The position numbers were made by a program, and so were the translations under genes. Below, in pieces: positions 26,236-35,403 of a stretch of 64,000 nucleotides of DNA (positions are counted from its first letter, which is position 1; every line of letters begins with the position of its first letter). The notes beneath the pieces were generated by a model. That model was not told the origin of the DNA, did no database searches, and worked only from the letters and a program-made list of their open reading frames with translations. The stretch spans positions 186,001-250,000 of the forward strand of contig NZ_KB898191.1 of the NCBI RefSeq assembly GCF_000377505.1, given 5' to 3'. The DNA comes from Paenibacillus massiliensis 2301065 = DSM 16942. GTDB lineage: Bacteria; Bacillota; Bacilli; Paenibacillales; Paenibacillaceae.

Positions 26236-27138
26236 TCAAGAGCAAATGAGCAAATTCATGGCTTCACTTAGTATGTGGTGAGTATCTTGCTTTAATCCTG
26301 TCAGATCCTCTAGCGGAAGTGGGTTGACCCCTTTGCCAAGCTCGATCGTGAAGCCAGGCCGCCCATAAGCCGCGATGAACCAATCCTTGTAGCCAGCGTC
26401 GCTCCCGCTTAGCTTGATCGGCGGATAACCGATGGCTTCCCCCAGACTTCTTGCCCAAGATTCGCTATATGACGGCTCCATATCCCTGTAATTCCAATAA
26501 ATTTCCTTGCCTTGTGTATGCAGTGCAATTGTCATATCAGGATTTAGACCTGCAGTCCAATCCACCAGAGCACGAGCTTCTGGCTCAGATAACGGTGCAG
26601 GCCCACCATAATCGCGCGGCCCTGGCCCCTCTACATCGCGCCTCATAGACTCCTCCTCCCAATGAGCTGGAAATTGATCGTTCAGATCCACACCCCGAAT
26701 ATTGGCTTTCCAGCCGCTAAAGTCCGTCAGACCATTGTTCAGCATTACCACTTCGCTATAAAATGGCTGATTAGGGGCCAATCTCTCCAGTACCAGCTCC
26801 ACTCCATCCGGATTTACCATAGGAACCGCGCAAATACACGTCTTCGCCAGCCATTCTTCCACAGATTGCCCTTCGAAGGTCCTTCCTTCATGAAGCGCCT
26901 GCGCATAGCGATACATAAAGTCCATCAGGCAAGGAGCCGTAATCCACTCATTCGCATGCATCGCTGCCTGTACGAGTAACTTGCGTGGTCCCTGCCCAAT
27001 CTGAAGGTAAGGAATCGGCTGGTCCAGCACGCTCGTTCCAATGCTGCCCGTGTCGATTCCCAGCTTGGCATAGAGCGTCTCCCAGCGCTGGATATCCTGT
27101 GTCATTTCCTGAAGACCATACCCGGTTAAAGACACCAT
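26236..27138 (-). CDS. M14 family zinc carboxypeptidase
   Basis: 300 aa. Zinc ligands are His61 and Glu64 (MHANEW) and His207 (ALHTQG), with catalytic Glu266 in FTIELGKG. The subfamily resembles gamma-D-glutamyl-(L)-meso-diaminopimelate peptidase I, which cuts the peptide of peptidoglycan in Bacillales. It has no signal peptide or LysM repeats, so it should act in the cytoplasm, for example in cell-wall peptide recycling or in the spore mother cell. The start is supported by GGGGAGG, 5 nt upstream of the ATG. Confidence 0.88.
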   Translation of the reverse strand: MVSLTGYGLQEMTQDIQRWETLYAKLGIDTGSIGTSVLDQPIPYLQIGQGPRKLLVQAAMHANEWITAPCLMDFMYRYAQALHEGRTFEGQSVEEWLAKTCICAVPMVNPDGVELVLERLAPNQPFYSEVVMLNNGLTDFSGWKANIRGVDLNDQFPAHWEEESMRRDVEGPGPRDYGGPAPLSEPEARALVDWTAGLNPDMTIALHTQGKEIYWNYRDMEPSYSESWARSLGEAIGYPPIKLSGSDAGYKDWFIAAYGRPGFTIELGKGVNPLPLEDLTGLKQDTHHILSEAMNLLICS

Positions 27139-27317
27139 ATCGCCTCCCCATTACTGCCTGCGCAATAGCATTTTTACGCAAGCTCAAAGATAGATTAGTT
27201 AGTTACCCGAATAGACCAGCATCGCGTTCCAGGGATATTATAAGTGTACTAAAAGCTGTGTCAGTTATTCCCTTTTGTACACAGTCGATTGCACACACCG
27301 GAGGATTACAAGCCGAA

Positions 27318-27364
27318 CACGAAAAAGCTACCGTAGTAGCTGATCGCTGCCCCGGTAGCTTTTC
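27318..27364 (-). terminator. Terminator of the Ca2+-ATPase gene
   Basis: A perfect 11-bp stem AAAAGCTACCG (27324-27334) / CGGTAGCTTTT (27354-27364) about 100 nt past the stop codon, ending in TTTTTCG on the minus strand. The rest of the 324-nt gap holds no gene. Confidence 0.7.
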
Positions 27365-27462
27365 GATGGTTAGAAAAGACTGAATTTGACTTCAGTATAT
27401 CTCAAAGTGTGTTTAGCATGTGCACAAGATTTCATTTCAAGCATTGGCTCATCGCGCTGCAT

Positions 27463-30138
27463 TTAAGTCGATTTGGTCATAAGAATATCTGAGTCTTGTC
27501 GAGTAACCATTCTACGGACTATTTTAGCTAATTCCATCAAGATTACCGCGCCAAGTGCTAGACCAGCGGCAGTCAACCATTCTGTCATGCCGAATGTAGC
27601 TGGAATCGAGAATATATCTCTGACTCCTGGTAGAACTGTAACACCGTAAAAGGCGAAGCAGACGAGTACCGCTCCAATAACATATTTGTTGCTGAATAAT
27701 CCGACTTCAAACACTGTCAAGCTGTTAGAACGAGCAGCAAAAGTCTGAAGTGTTCGGGACAAGATCAATGTAGTGAAAGCCATGGCTACACCCAGATCTG
27801 AGGAATGCTGAAGCCCGATATATAGCGATACGATGACGGCTATCCCGATTAGCAGGCCACGGATAATGATCGACTGCATCATACCCCCAGCAAATATGCC
27901 TTCTTTAAGGTCTCTAGGTTGTCTCTTCATCACATCCGGTTCAGGCTTCTCCATGCCTAGTGCAATGGCAGGTAACGAATCATTAGCCAGGTTGATGAAC
28001 AGGAGCTGAATGGCTGTAAAAGGATTCACCCAACCGAGCACCAGAGCAAAGAGGATGGCAATAATGGCTCCAAGGTTGCCTGAGAACAAGTAAGCAATAG
28101 CTTTCTTGATATTGTCAAATACGGTTCTGCCTACCGATACCGCATTGACGATGGATACAAAGTTATCATCGGTCAAAATCATCGCAGCTGCGTCCTTCGC
28201 CACAGCCGTTCCACTTCCCATAGCAACCCCGATATCCGCCTGCTTGAGGGCAGGCGCATCATTTACACCATCACCAGTCATAGCCGTTATCTTACCCTTC
28301 CGTTGCCATGCACGGACAATCCGGATTTTATTCTCTGGAGAGACTCGCGCGTATACACCGATCTGCTCCAGCTGCTGGTCAAGCTCCTGGTCTGACATCG
28401 CATCAAGTTCCTGGCCTGTTATGGCAATTTCATGCTCGGTCATCAGTCCGATATCACGACCGATCGCCTGTGCAGTGGTCTTGTGGTCACCAGTGATCAT
28501 GATCGTCCGTATGCCAGCCTTTTTAGATTCCTCTATTGCGCCATACACAGCATCACGTGGAGGATCAATCATGGCCGACAAGCCTACCAACACCAAATTT
28601 TGTTCATCCTCCAGATCAATCCCCGTTACAGAATTCGGCACAGTTTTGTATGCATACGCTAATACACGCAGAGCTCTAGCTGAGAATTCCTCATTCGCCT
28701 GAATAAACCGCTCTTGCAGCTCCGAAGTTAAGGGGACTTCCTGATCCCCTAACAGAACGTGTGTACAGCGATCAAAGAGCACATCTGGACCGCCCTTGGT
28801 AAGCATTGCTTTTTGTCCGTCAAACGTGTGCAGGGTAGACATCATCTTGCGATCCGAATCAAATGGAAGCTCCGCCTCACGAGGGAAATTATCTCGTATT
28901 TCCTTATAGTCTCTATTCTTACTATTGCTAAAGGCAATCAGGGCTACTTCCGTCGGATCACCCAATTCTTTACCGTCCTCATTGATACTGGAGTCGTTGC
29001 AAAGTACAGCAATGTGCAGAAGCCGTCTTGCCTCAACAGGCCAGTCTTTGGAATGCTGCTTGAATGGGTCATCATCTACTTGCGGCAAGAAATAGTCAAC
29101 AACCGTCATTTTATTCTGAGTGAGCGTACCTGTCTTGTCTGTACAAATAATACTGGCAGAGCCCAGCGATTCAACTGCTGGAAGCTTGCGGATAATCGCA
29201 TTCTGCTTCGCCATTTTATTCGTACCTACAGACAGGACGATGGTGACGATGGAGGACAACGCTTCTGGAATCGCGGCAACAGCTACAGCTACAGCAAACA
29301 TAACAGCACTCAAGATTGCTTCGGTAGTATCTACCGTATCCGCTGATAGCCAAATACGTCCAGCCTGGATACCAAAAATTAAAATGGATAGCGCCAGCAC
29401 CGCTATTCCTAATTGCTTGCTGAACGCATCCAGCTTACGCTGTAGCGGTGTCTGCTTAGCTTCCGCATTTTCAAGAAGTTCGGCAATTTTACCGATTTCA
29501 GTAGTTAACCCTGTTCCGGTAACGACAATAGTTCCGCGTCCATAAACGACCAAGGAACCGCTAAAAGCCATATTGCGCCGGTCTCCGAGAGGGGCTTCAG
29601 AGCCAAGGGTGTCCGTGTGTTTATCAACAGCTTCCGATTCCCCAGTAAGCATGCCCTCGTTGACCTTTAGGCTTTCCGACTCCAGCACACGGCCATCGGC
29701 GGGTACGAAATCACCAGCCTCTAATATGACAATATCCCCGCGAACCAGCTCTCTGGCTGGCACAGTTTGTAATACGCCGTCACGCAGCACCTTGGCTTCC
29801 GGGGCAGACATCTGTTGCAAGGCAGCGAGTGAGCTTTCCGCCTTACGAGTCTGAATGACGCTAATGACAGCATTCAGGATCAGTACGAGGAAAATAATGA
29901 GCGATTCCATAACATGTCCTAACACAATTTGGACAATGGCCGCTATAAGCAGTACAACCACCATGGGGTCCTTGAAGTTCTCGAGGAAAAGTCTCCAGAT
30001 AGGAACCTTGTTCTTCCCCTTTAATTCATTGTAGCCATCCCTTTCCAGACGCTTTTCGGCTTCTGTAGAACTAAGCCCCTTGGCTGTGCTCTGCAGTTCC
30101 TGTACACTTTCAGTTCCGCTAATACGGTAATGCTCCAC
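27463..30138 (-). CDS. Calcium-translocating P-type ATPase (P2A, SERCA-like)
   Basis: 891 aa. Order: cation-ATPase N-terminal domain (to about residue 70), actuator with LTGESEAV, M4 with IPEALSS, phosphorylation site Asp334 in CTDKTGTLTQ, nucleotide domain, hinge MTGDGVNDAPALKQADIG, and a six-helix C-terminal membrane domain with FINLANDSLPAIALG in M6. Glu292 in M4 and the Asn/Asp of M6 match calcium site II. M4 reads PEAL rather than the more usual PEGL. It pumps Ca2+ out of the cytoplasm, like B. subtilis YloB and Listeria LMCA1. It starts at GTG with AGGAG 9-10 nt upstream. Confidence 0.92.
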   Translation of the reverse strand: MEHYRISGTESVQELQSTAKGLSSTEAEKRLERDGYNELKGKNKVPIWRLFLENFKDPMVVVLLIAAIVQIVLGHVMESLIIFLVLILNAVISVIQTRKAESSLAALQQMSAPEAKVLRDGVLQTVPARELVRGDIVILEAGDFVPADGRVLESESLKVNEGMLTGESEAVDKHTDTLGSEAPLGDRRNMAFSGSLVVYGRGTIVVTGTGLTTEIGKIAELLENAEAKQTPLQRKLDAFSKQLGIAVLALSILIFGIQAGRIWLSADTVDTTEAILSAVMFAVAVAVAAIPEALSSIVTIVLSVGTNKMAKQNAIIRKLPAVESLGSASIICTDKTGTLTQNKMTVVDYFLPQVDDDPFKQHSKDWPVEARRLLHIAVLCNDSSINEDGKELGDPTEVALIAFSNSKNRDYKEIRDNFPREAELPFDSDRKMMSTLHTFDGQKAMLTKGGPDVLFDRCTHVLLGDQEVPLTSELQERFIQANEEFSARALRVLAYAYKTVPNSVTGIDLEDEQNLVLVGLSAMIDPPRDAVYGAIEESKKAGIRTIMITGDHKTTAQAIGRDIGLMTEHEIAITGQELDAMSDQELDQQLEQIGVYARVSPENKIRIVRAWQRKGKITAMTGDGVNDAPALKQADIGVAMGSGTAVAKDAAAMILTDDNFVSIVNAVSVGRTVFDNIKKAIAYLFSGNLGAIIAILFALVLGWVNPFTAIQLLFINLANDSLPAIALGMEKPEPDVMKRQPRDLKEGIFAGGMMQSIIIRGLLIGIAVIVSLYIGLQHSSDLGVAMAFTTLILSRTLQTFAARSNSLTVFEVGLFSNKYVIGAVLVCFAFYGVTVLPGVRDIFSIPATFGMTEWLTAAGLALGAVILMELAKIVRRMVTRQDSDILMTKST

Positions 30139-30268
30139 GGATGATTACTCCTCTCTAGGGCTGACTTTTGAGCAGGTCATCATGAGTTCTTTGGAAGCTG
30201 CAATGCTCATGTATGTATCTTTTTAGATTTCCACCAATTTGGCAGAGTCTTCGACCTTTATTAACAAG

Positions 30269-30287
30269 CTACGGTACGAAACCGTAG
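30269..30287. repeat. 7-bp hairpin in the Ca2+-ATPase leader region
   Basis: CTACGGT-acgaa-ACCGTAG, a perfect stem 130 nt upstream of the ATPase start. It could be part of a leader structure; no known riboswitch core was recognised. Confidence 0.35.
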
Positions 30288-30453
30288 AAAGTTTCAATTT
30301 CACTGACAACCGACGTACAATCAATAACGATTGACCATAGACAGATACTTATAAAATAAAAGAGCTGGTACATTCTTAGCTTTCTCATTTTCTTGTAAAC
30401 CAATTACGAATCTGCTTAACACTCTTCTCGCAAGAAATTCATTTTCCCGGCAC

Positions 30454-30537
30454 TTACTGGGAAAGAAAAAGCATTACCATGAGAATTCCCATAAAGGAAC
30501 TCCCTATGATAATGCCCCATTGAATCATTTCATTCAC
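30454..30537 (-). CDS. Possible 27-aa single-pass membrane micropeptide
   Basis: GTG to TAA frame encoding a short hydrophobic helix (IIIGSSFMGILMVMLFL in the middle, short polar ends). It lies in the 499-nt gap between the racemase terminator and the Ca2+-ATPase gene, on the ATPase strand, 316 nt upstream of it. No convincing ribosome site precedes the GTG, so it may be chance. Confidence 0.25.
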   Translation of the reverse strand: MNEMIQWGIIIGSSFMGILMVMLFLSQ

Positions 30538-30550
30538 GCATGCTCGTTGC

Positions 30551-30612
30551 AAAAAAACACCCCTTCCGCGGACTATTACCAAGCATCTAACTTGGACCGC
30601 AGCAAGGGTGTC
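30551..30612 (-). terminator. Terminator of the glutamate racemase gene
   Basis: ACACCC..TT..GCGG pairs with CCGC..AAGGGTGT, with an inner CCAAG/CTTGG hairpin, followed by seven T on the minus strand. It starts 26 nt past the stop codon. Confidence 0.8.
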
Positions 30613-30637
30613 TAGGGTACTTCAGAAGGTCACCTGC

Positions 30638-31447
30638 CTAATCCAGGTGAGTCACCTGCCACACGACAGGTGTCTTACGCAAGTGATCACCAAGCCACTG
30701 CTTGGCTATACTCTGAAATAATTGTGGATCTCCTGAGCAAAAAAACTGATGGACTGGCAGCTCTCCACTAGTTGCCAGCTTTCCTTTGTCATAGAGGATT
30801 GTACTGGTCTCCCGAGCAGTCTCGTCCGCAGAGCTAATAAGCTTCACGCGCGGCCCCATGACCTCCTGAATGGTCTCTGTGAGGAAAGGATAATGTGTAC
30901 ATCCCAGAATGAGACAATCAATGGGATGCTGCTTCATTCCTTGTAACGATTCTTCTACTACAGCCGTCGTATGCTGTGAACGGAATTCACCTTGCTCTAC
31001 CAGTGGCACCAGATGCGGACAAGCATGACTGACTACATCCACGTAGGGTGACAGCTGCTTCAGTGCCGCGGTGTAAGCCCCGCTGCTGACCGTCCCTACC
31101 GTACCAATGACACCGACATGCCCCGTCTTCGTGGCACTTATGGCGGCTCTGGCTCCAGGATGAATGACTCCGATTACCGGGATATCCACTCGTTCACTGA
31201 TTTCATCCAGGGCAGCAGCAGTTGCTGTATTACATGCGATAATAATGACTTTGGGATTGAACTGGGTCAGAAAATCCACAATCTGTCCTGTGAATTTCCG
31301 CACCTCTGCAGATGGACGAGGGCCGTAGGGCGTGCGCGCGGTGTCCCCAAAATAAATGATTTTCTCCCGCGGTAGCTGACGCATCACTTCCTTCACGACG
31401 GTCAGTCCTCCCACACCGGAGTCCAATATTGCGATTGCTTGCTGCAC
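30638..31447 (-). CDS. murI: Glutamate racemase
   Basis: Makes D-glutamate for peptidoglycan (and for poly-gamma-glutamate where present). 269 aa with DSGVGGLTV at the N-terminus, first catalytic Cys72 in ACNTATA and second Cys183 in LGCTHYPF, in the normal arrangement for the family (RacE/MurI). It starts at GTG. It ends 26 nt before a strong terminator and is transcribed alone. Confidence 0.95.
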   Translation of the reverse strand: MQQAIAILDSGVGGLTVVKEVMRQLPREKIIYFGDTARTPYGPRPSAEVRKFTGQIVDFLTQFNPKVIIIACNTATAAALDEISERVDIPVIGVIHPGARAAISATKTGHVGVIGTVGTVSSGAYTAALKQLSPYVDVVSHACPHLVPLVEQGEFRSQHTTAVVEESLQGMKQHPIDCLILGCTHYPFLTETIQEVMGPRVKLISSADETARETSTILYDKGKLATSGELPVHQFFCSGDPQLFQSIAKQWLGDHLRKTPVVWQVTHLD

Positions 31448-31710
31448 TTACACACCGCTTCCTTCTTCTCAAATATCGACCAGATTGACAAAAGGTCGTT
31501 GCTACATACCTTATGTATTGGAGCAGTAAAAGGTACCCACAAATATTACCCGAAATGCATCTGTGCAGCAATACTTGTCCTGACTCTGCTACTTCGTAGG
31601 CCATGCTCTATAGACCTTACCCGGATTAATAGTCTCAACAGACAAAGACCGCCCGCCTTACCCCGGCGCGTATCTCTTCGCGGGATAGGACAGTCGGTCC
31701 AGTAGTCTTC

Positions 31711-32103
31711 TTAGATTGTCGTGTCCTTCTGTTCTTCAAACGTATCCAGCTCTTCCTCATTCGACTGCAGACGCTCCTCATTTGCACGCTGCTGCAGCTC
31801 CTCGAACACTTCCACAAGCGAGGACAATACAACCTTCTCTTCTTCGGTCGGCTGCCCGGTACGCCATTCCTGTACCTCCTGGACGGCAAATGCAGCCGTG
31901 TCCTTCACAATATCGAGAATTTCTGAGCCAGAAGCACCAATTTTCTCTGCCCACACCTGTCCGGCCTCAGTGACCGTACGGGATGTCTCAGACAAGTCTT
32001 GGCGCAGCTCTTTGCCGGACTTCGGGGCAAGCAGCAGAGCGGCAGCTGATCCTGCAGCAGCTCCAACCAGAATTCCCCACAATATTCCTTGCTTTCCGTT
32101 CAT
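31711..32103 (-). CDS. YtxH domain-containing protein
   Basis: About 130 aa. An N-terminal membrane helix (ILWGILVGAAAGSAAALLLA) is followed directly by the YtxH hallmark PKSGKELRQDL, then a long acidic helical tail rich in Glu and Gln. These proteins are general-stress or sporulation-associated in Bacillales, function unknown. GAAGGAG lies 8 nt before the ATG at 32103; the earlier GTG at 32112 overlaps that site. Confidence 0.82.
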   Translation of the reverse strand: MNGKQGILWGILVGAAAGSAAALLLAPKSGKELRQDLSETSRTVTEAGQVWAEKIGASGSEILDIVKDTAAFAVQEVQEWRTGQPTEEEKVVLSSLVEVFEELQQRANEERLQSNEEELDTFEEQKDTTI

Positions 32104-32248
32104 TCCAACCACTCCTTCGCGGGTAGGAGCAGACTAATCATGACTACTTCGTAGCGTCTAGTCCGACTCCCTGTATGTTCCGGGCGAATGCCCAACTGGT
32201 GTACTGTATTATAAGCGGAGGAAGCTTGTCATGACACAGAGGCCAAGC

Positions 32249-32896
32249 TTATTTTCTGCTATCCTCGGTCCGCGGACGAATTCGATACAAGCAACAACGC
32301 CCACCGTCCGCCAGACAATCGGTACGGACTACCTCTGCATCAAGCAGCTCCTCGAACATATCCTTCTCACATTCACAGGCTCTCCGATATTGCTTGGCCA
32401 CCTGTGAGATCGGACAATTATATTCGTAGAAGGAGTAGCTCCCATCTTCCTCCTGCTCCCAGCTGGTCATATAGCCGGCAGCATGCTGAATATCCGCTAG
32501 CTCACTGACACGCGAGCGAAGCGACTCCCCGCTGAGCTGTGGGGCATAGCGCTTAAGCAGCTTCCTTTTGCGCCCTTCAAACAAAGCATGCACTGCAGAT
32601 GAGCCCTGCTCATCTGCAAGCTCCTCCAGAAGCTCCAACATCAGATGATCATAATTACGAGGGAACTGCTCGTCTCCCAGCGGTGTGAGTCCGAACATAT
32701 ATAGCGGTCGGCCCATGGCCTGCCGCACAACACTCACCTCAATCAATCCGTCCTGCTCCAAGGACTTGAGATGACGGCGCACCCCCATCTCCGTGATGCC
32801 CAGCTCGGAGGCCAGTGGGCTAACGCCCATTGGACCTCTTGTTTTGAGAAGTGTCATAATCATCCGGCGAGTAGGCATTTCGGGTATATGATTCAT
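32249..32896 (-). CDS. SufR/COG2345-like winged-helix regulator with C-terminal cysteine cluster
   Basis: About 215 aa. The N-terminal DeoR/ArsR-type winged helix is clear (LLKTRGPMGVSPLASELGI then GVRRHLKSLEQDGLI). The C-terminal half carries conserved cysteines in NCPIS, ACECEKDM, TDCLADGGRCCLYRI, the pattern that binds an iron-sulfur cluster in SufR-type regulators. It could sense iron-sulfur status, but no suf genes are in the window. The start at 32896 has TGGAGG 8 nt upstream; the frame is open to 33034 but that part overlaps the upstream gene. Confidence 0.82.
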   Translation of the reverse strand: MNHIPEMPTRRMIMTLLKTRGPMGVSPLASELGITEMGVRRHLKSLEQDGLIEVSVVRQAMGRPLYMFGLTPLGDEQFPRNYDHLMLELLEELADEQGSSAVHALFEGRKRKLLKRYAPQLSGESLRSRVSELADIQHAAGYMTSWEQEEDGSYSFYEYNCPISQVAKQYRRACECEKDMFEELLDAEVVRTDCLADGGRCCLYRIRPRTEDSRK

Positions 32897-32913
32897 TGGC
32901 TCGACCTCCAACG

Positions 32914-33354
32914 TTAGCGGTCTGTCGGCATCGGGCCTAGTTCGCGTTCCAGATATTGCCGTACGCTTGCTGCGAACTTGTCCAGGTTGTCTACCAACAG
33001 AGGCGTCAACGGATGCAGCTCTGCGCGCTTCCAATGATAGTATTCCTGTACAAGCGGCTTACGAAGCGAAACGAGCTCATGCAGGGAAGGAAAGATCTCA
33101 GAATCAATGACCTGCTCCTCATGTATGATTCCAATAATATCTTCATAGCTGCTAGCATCGCGCATGATGAAACCATCAATAATGAAGCTTCCCACATCTG
33201 TAACGGATTCAATGGCCAGATGCAGACAACGTTCCTGCACTAGTCCCAGTGTCAGGCTCCCATCCCAATCACGAATAGCCGTCTTCAAGCCCTCGATGAT
33301 CTCGGGAATCGCACTCAGGCGAAGCTCTATTTGTTCCCTATTTACGTAGTACAA
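32914..33354 (-). CDS. DUF86 / HepT-fold protein (YutE-like)
   Basis: About 146 aa, all-helical, matching the DUF86 family (IIEGLKTAIRDW near the start, CLHLAIESVTDVGSFIIDGF in the middle). HepT toxins have the RNase motif R-x4-6-H-x-Y. Here the matching stretch reads RKPLVQEYYHW, so the usual histidine is replaced and the toxin activity is probably absent. There is no MNT-type antitoxin gene beside it. It starts at TTG 33354 (9 nt after GGAGG) or TTG 33360. It ends 17 nt before the SufR-like gene. Confidence 0.8.
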   Translation of the reverse strand: MYYVNREQIELRLSAIPEIIEGLKTAIRDWDGSLTLGLVQERCLHLAIESVTDVGSFIIDGFIMRDASSYEDIIGIIHEEQVIDSEIFPSLHELVSLRKPLVQEYYHWKRAELHPLTPLLVDNLDKFAASVRQYLERELGPMPTDR

Positions 33355-33384
33355 CGACAAGTACCTCCATCCCGATGTCCTCAG

Positions 33385-33672
33385 TTAGATTTCGTAATCA
33401 ACCGCCAGCGAAATATCCTTCACTTCATTAATATGCTTGACCACTTCCTGATGGACCGGATGATCGTTATAGATTTTGAGATCCTCCAGCGATGCTACAA
33501 CGGCGGTTAGCGCGATATCGAATGAACGCTCGGAGCGAATCACATCTGTTCCGACCTCCAGGGACAGAACCTCCTTGATCTTGCCGTTCATGCCCCGCAG
33601 TACGGATGCCGTATGCTCAATACTTTCCGGTGAACGGTCTTTCAGCTTGAAGAATACGATATGTTTAATCAT
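33385..33672 (-). CDS. Dabb family (stress-responsive A/B barrel) protein
   Basis: 95 aa. The MIKHIVFFKLKD start and the SLEDLKIYNDHPVHQEVVKH end are the family pattern; members are small dimeric alpha/beta barrels of unknown or varied function. The longer frame to 33714 is unlikely because TAGGAG lies 7-8 nt before the ATG at 33672. It sits 30 nt upstream of the DUF86 gene on the same strand. Confidence 0.85.
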   Translation of the reverse strand: MIKHIVFFKLKDRSPESIEHTASVLRGMNGKIKEVLSLEVGTDVIRSERSFDIALTAVVASLEDLKIYNDHPVHQEVVKHINEVKDISLAVDYEI

Positions 33673-33835
33673 GGACAGGCTCCTAACGATAATAGAATAG
33701 TATGCTTGTCCCAAAATTTTAACATACCCATTACGATTGGGGAAGCCGATTCACGTATACGTCAGGTGATATGACTCAAGAATGATTTCTCTTTGGCCTA
33801 ATTGCGAATGATGATCGCACTATGAATTGTGTTCT

Positions 33836-35074
33836 CTATCTGTGATCATTCCAGAAATTGAGAGGGGTCATCTCCTCTGTAAGTGTCTCGAACTGATACC
33901 CCCGCTTCTGAAGCTCAGCAAGCAGCTGCGGTAAGATAGCTATCGTAGGCTCCTGGTCATGCATCAGAACTACTGGAGCACGCCCTGTGCGACTGATTTT
34001 CTCCACATCCTTGAGCACCGATGCTACAATATGCTCTGGATTCTTCTTGTACTTCCAGTCCAGTGAATCCACGTTCCAATCCCACATCCGGAATTCCCCC
34101 TGGTGCATGGCATTACGATAGGAATCCTTCATATATGGTTTGCTACCATAAGGTGTCCGAATCAGACGTGTCTGAACACCTGTTGTCTTGAGCAGGATCG
34201 CATTCGCATCCTTCATCTCCTTGAGCGCTGCGGCTGGCGAAGCATAGAACTTCTTCTCCACGTGCGTCATACCATGCAGGCCCAATCCATGTCCATTGTC
34301 CATCATCTTGCGAACAACATCGGGATGCTGCTGAATCTGTGGCCCCAGCATGAAGAAAGTCGCCTTGGCATCATATTTGCCTAATATGGACAGGAGCTCA
34401 TTGGCATGCTTAGTTGGACCATCATCAAAGGTCAGGTACAGAACCTTCCCCTTCGTCGGTGTGGCGCCTTTACTTCCTTCATTAGAATTACTCTGCTGTA
34501 CCAGCTTCTGACGCTCCTGAATCGCCGCAGCGTGAGCCGCAACGAATTGCTGGTCAGTCATAGTCGCTGTTCCATTTACGAGTCGATACACACCAGGAGC
34601 AGGGTTCGTAATGGTATAGCCCAAGCCCGAAGCCACATCTCGAATTGGAATCAACGTTCTATTATTCCGGATGATCGTCTCTCCCGTCTTCAAGGGCATA
34701 GTCATATGATACGCCCCCAAAGATATGGTTAAATCGTCATTCTGGACTACCGTACTGGCCCCCATGGCCTTCGCCAATGGCACAGCTGCTACATACATAC
34801 GCCCTTGTAATGTAACCGCCTCGGCTTCCTTATCCTGCAATAATTCATCATTTATGCCCACTAACAGTGCCGACGCTGAGGCTGTAGCAGCATAGCTACT
34901 GCTGGACCATAGCAGACCCATTATACCGAGTACACTCAGTAGGAGGATCAGCCTTGCTCGCAATATTCCATTCAGCCTTCGATCTCTAGTACTAGTATCT
35001 CTGCAGCCTCTGTTCATGAGGTGCAAGTCTTGGGGTATTGCCAATCGCATTTCTGACTGAAGCTCTGTCTGCAT
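33836..35074 (-). CDS. Secreted polysaccharide deacetylase with copper-amine-oxidase-like N-domain
   Basis: 412 aa. An unusually long basic N-terminus (about 40 residues) precedes a signal or anchor segment (LILLLSVLGIMGLLW). A copper-amine-oxidase-like N-terminal (stalk) domain runs over about residues 70-170, then the NodB deacetylase domain from about 210. Catalytic and metal residues are Asp217/Asp218 in TFDDGPT and His267/His271 in HGMTH, followed by RTPYGS and VLMHD. The likely substrates are peptidoglycan GlcNAc or another surface amino sugar. It is a single gene with GGTGG upstream of the ATG. Confidence 0.88.
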   Translation of the reverse strand: MQTELQSEMRLAIPQDLHLMNRGCRDTSTRDRRLNGILRARLILLLSVLGIMGLLWSSSSYAATASASALLVGINDELLQDKEAEAVTLQGRMYVAAVPLAKAMGASTVVQNDDLTISLGAYHMTMPLKTGETIIRNNRTLIPIRDVASGLGYTITNPAPGVYRLVNGTATMTDQQFVAAHAAAIQERQKLVQQSNSNEGSKGATPTKGKVLYLTFDDGPTKHANELLSILGKYDAKATFFMLGPQIQQHPDVVRKMMDNGHGLGLHGMTHVEKKFYASPAAALKEMKDANAILLKTTGVQTRLIRTPYGSKPYMKDSYRNAMHQGEFRMWDWNVDSLDWKYKKNPEHIVASVLKDVEKISRTGRAPVVLMHDQEPTIAILPQLLAELQKRGYQFETLTEEMTPLNFWNDHR

Positions 35075-35403
35075 CTCGATCCACCATCCACTCTCTCTTT
35101 ATCTCAAACGAAACTATCAACTCGTCCGAAACATATCTTATAGGATAGTTTAAGAGATTGTGTAAATATTGGGATACAAAAATACAACATTCCCGCAATC
35201 TAAGGTTACAATTCAGCAATCCCTTGGCTTAGCGAACCGCGCAAATCCTTGTCCTGCTTGCATTTCCACTCATCAATATTAGTCGTTAGGACCTCTTTTC
35301 AACACGCTGATTATGTCTATAGCATTACATGAAAATAAGTTGGAGGACACTTGCACTCCCCCCGGTGTTATTGTAGTATTTGATTAAAAAAATCGGAGGG
35401 TAT

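Noticed and set aside
32914..33354. HepT-MNT toxin-antitoxin pair
   Set aside because: The catalytic histidine is replaced and there is no MNT gene adjacent.
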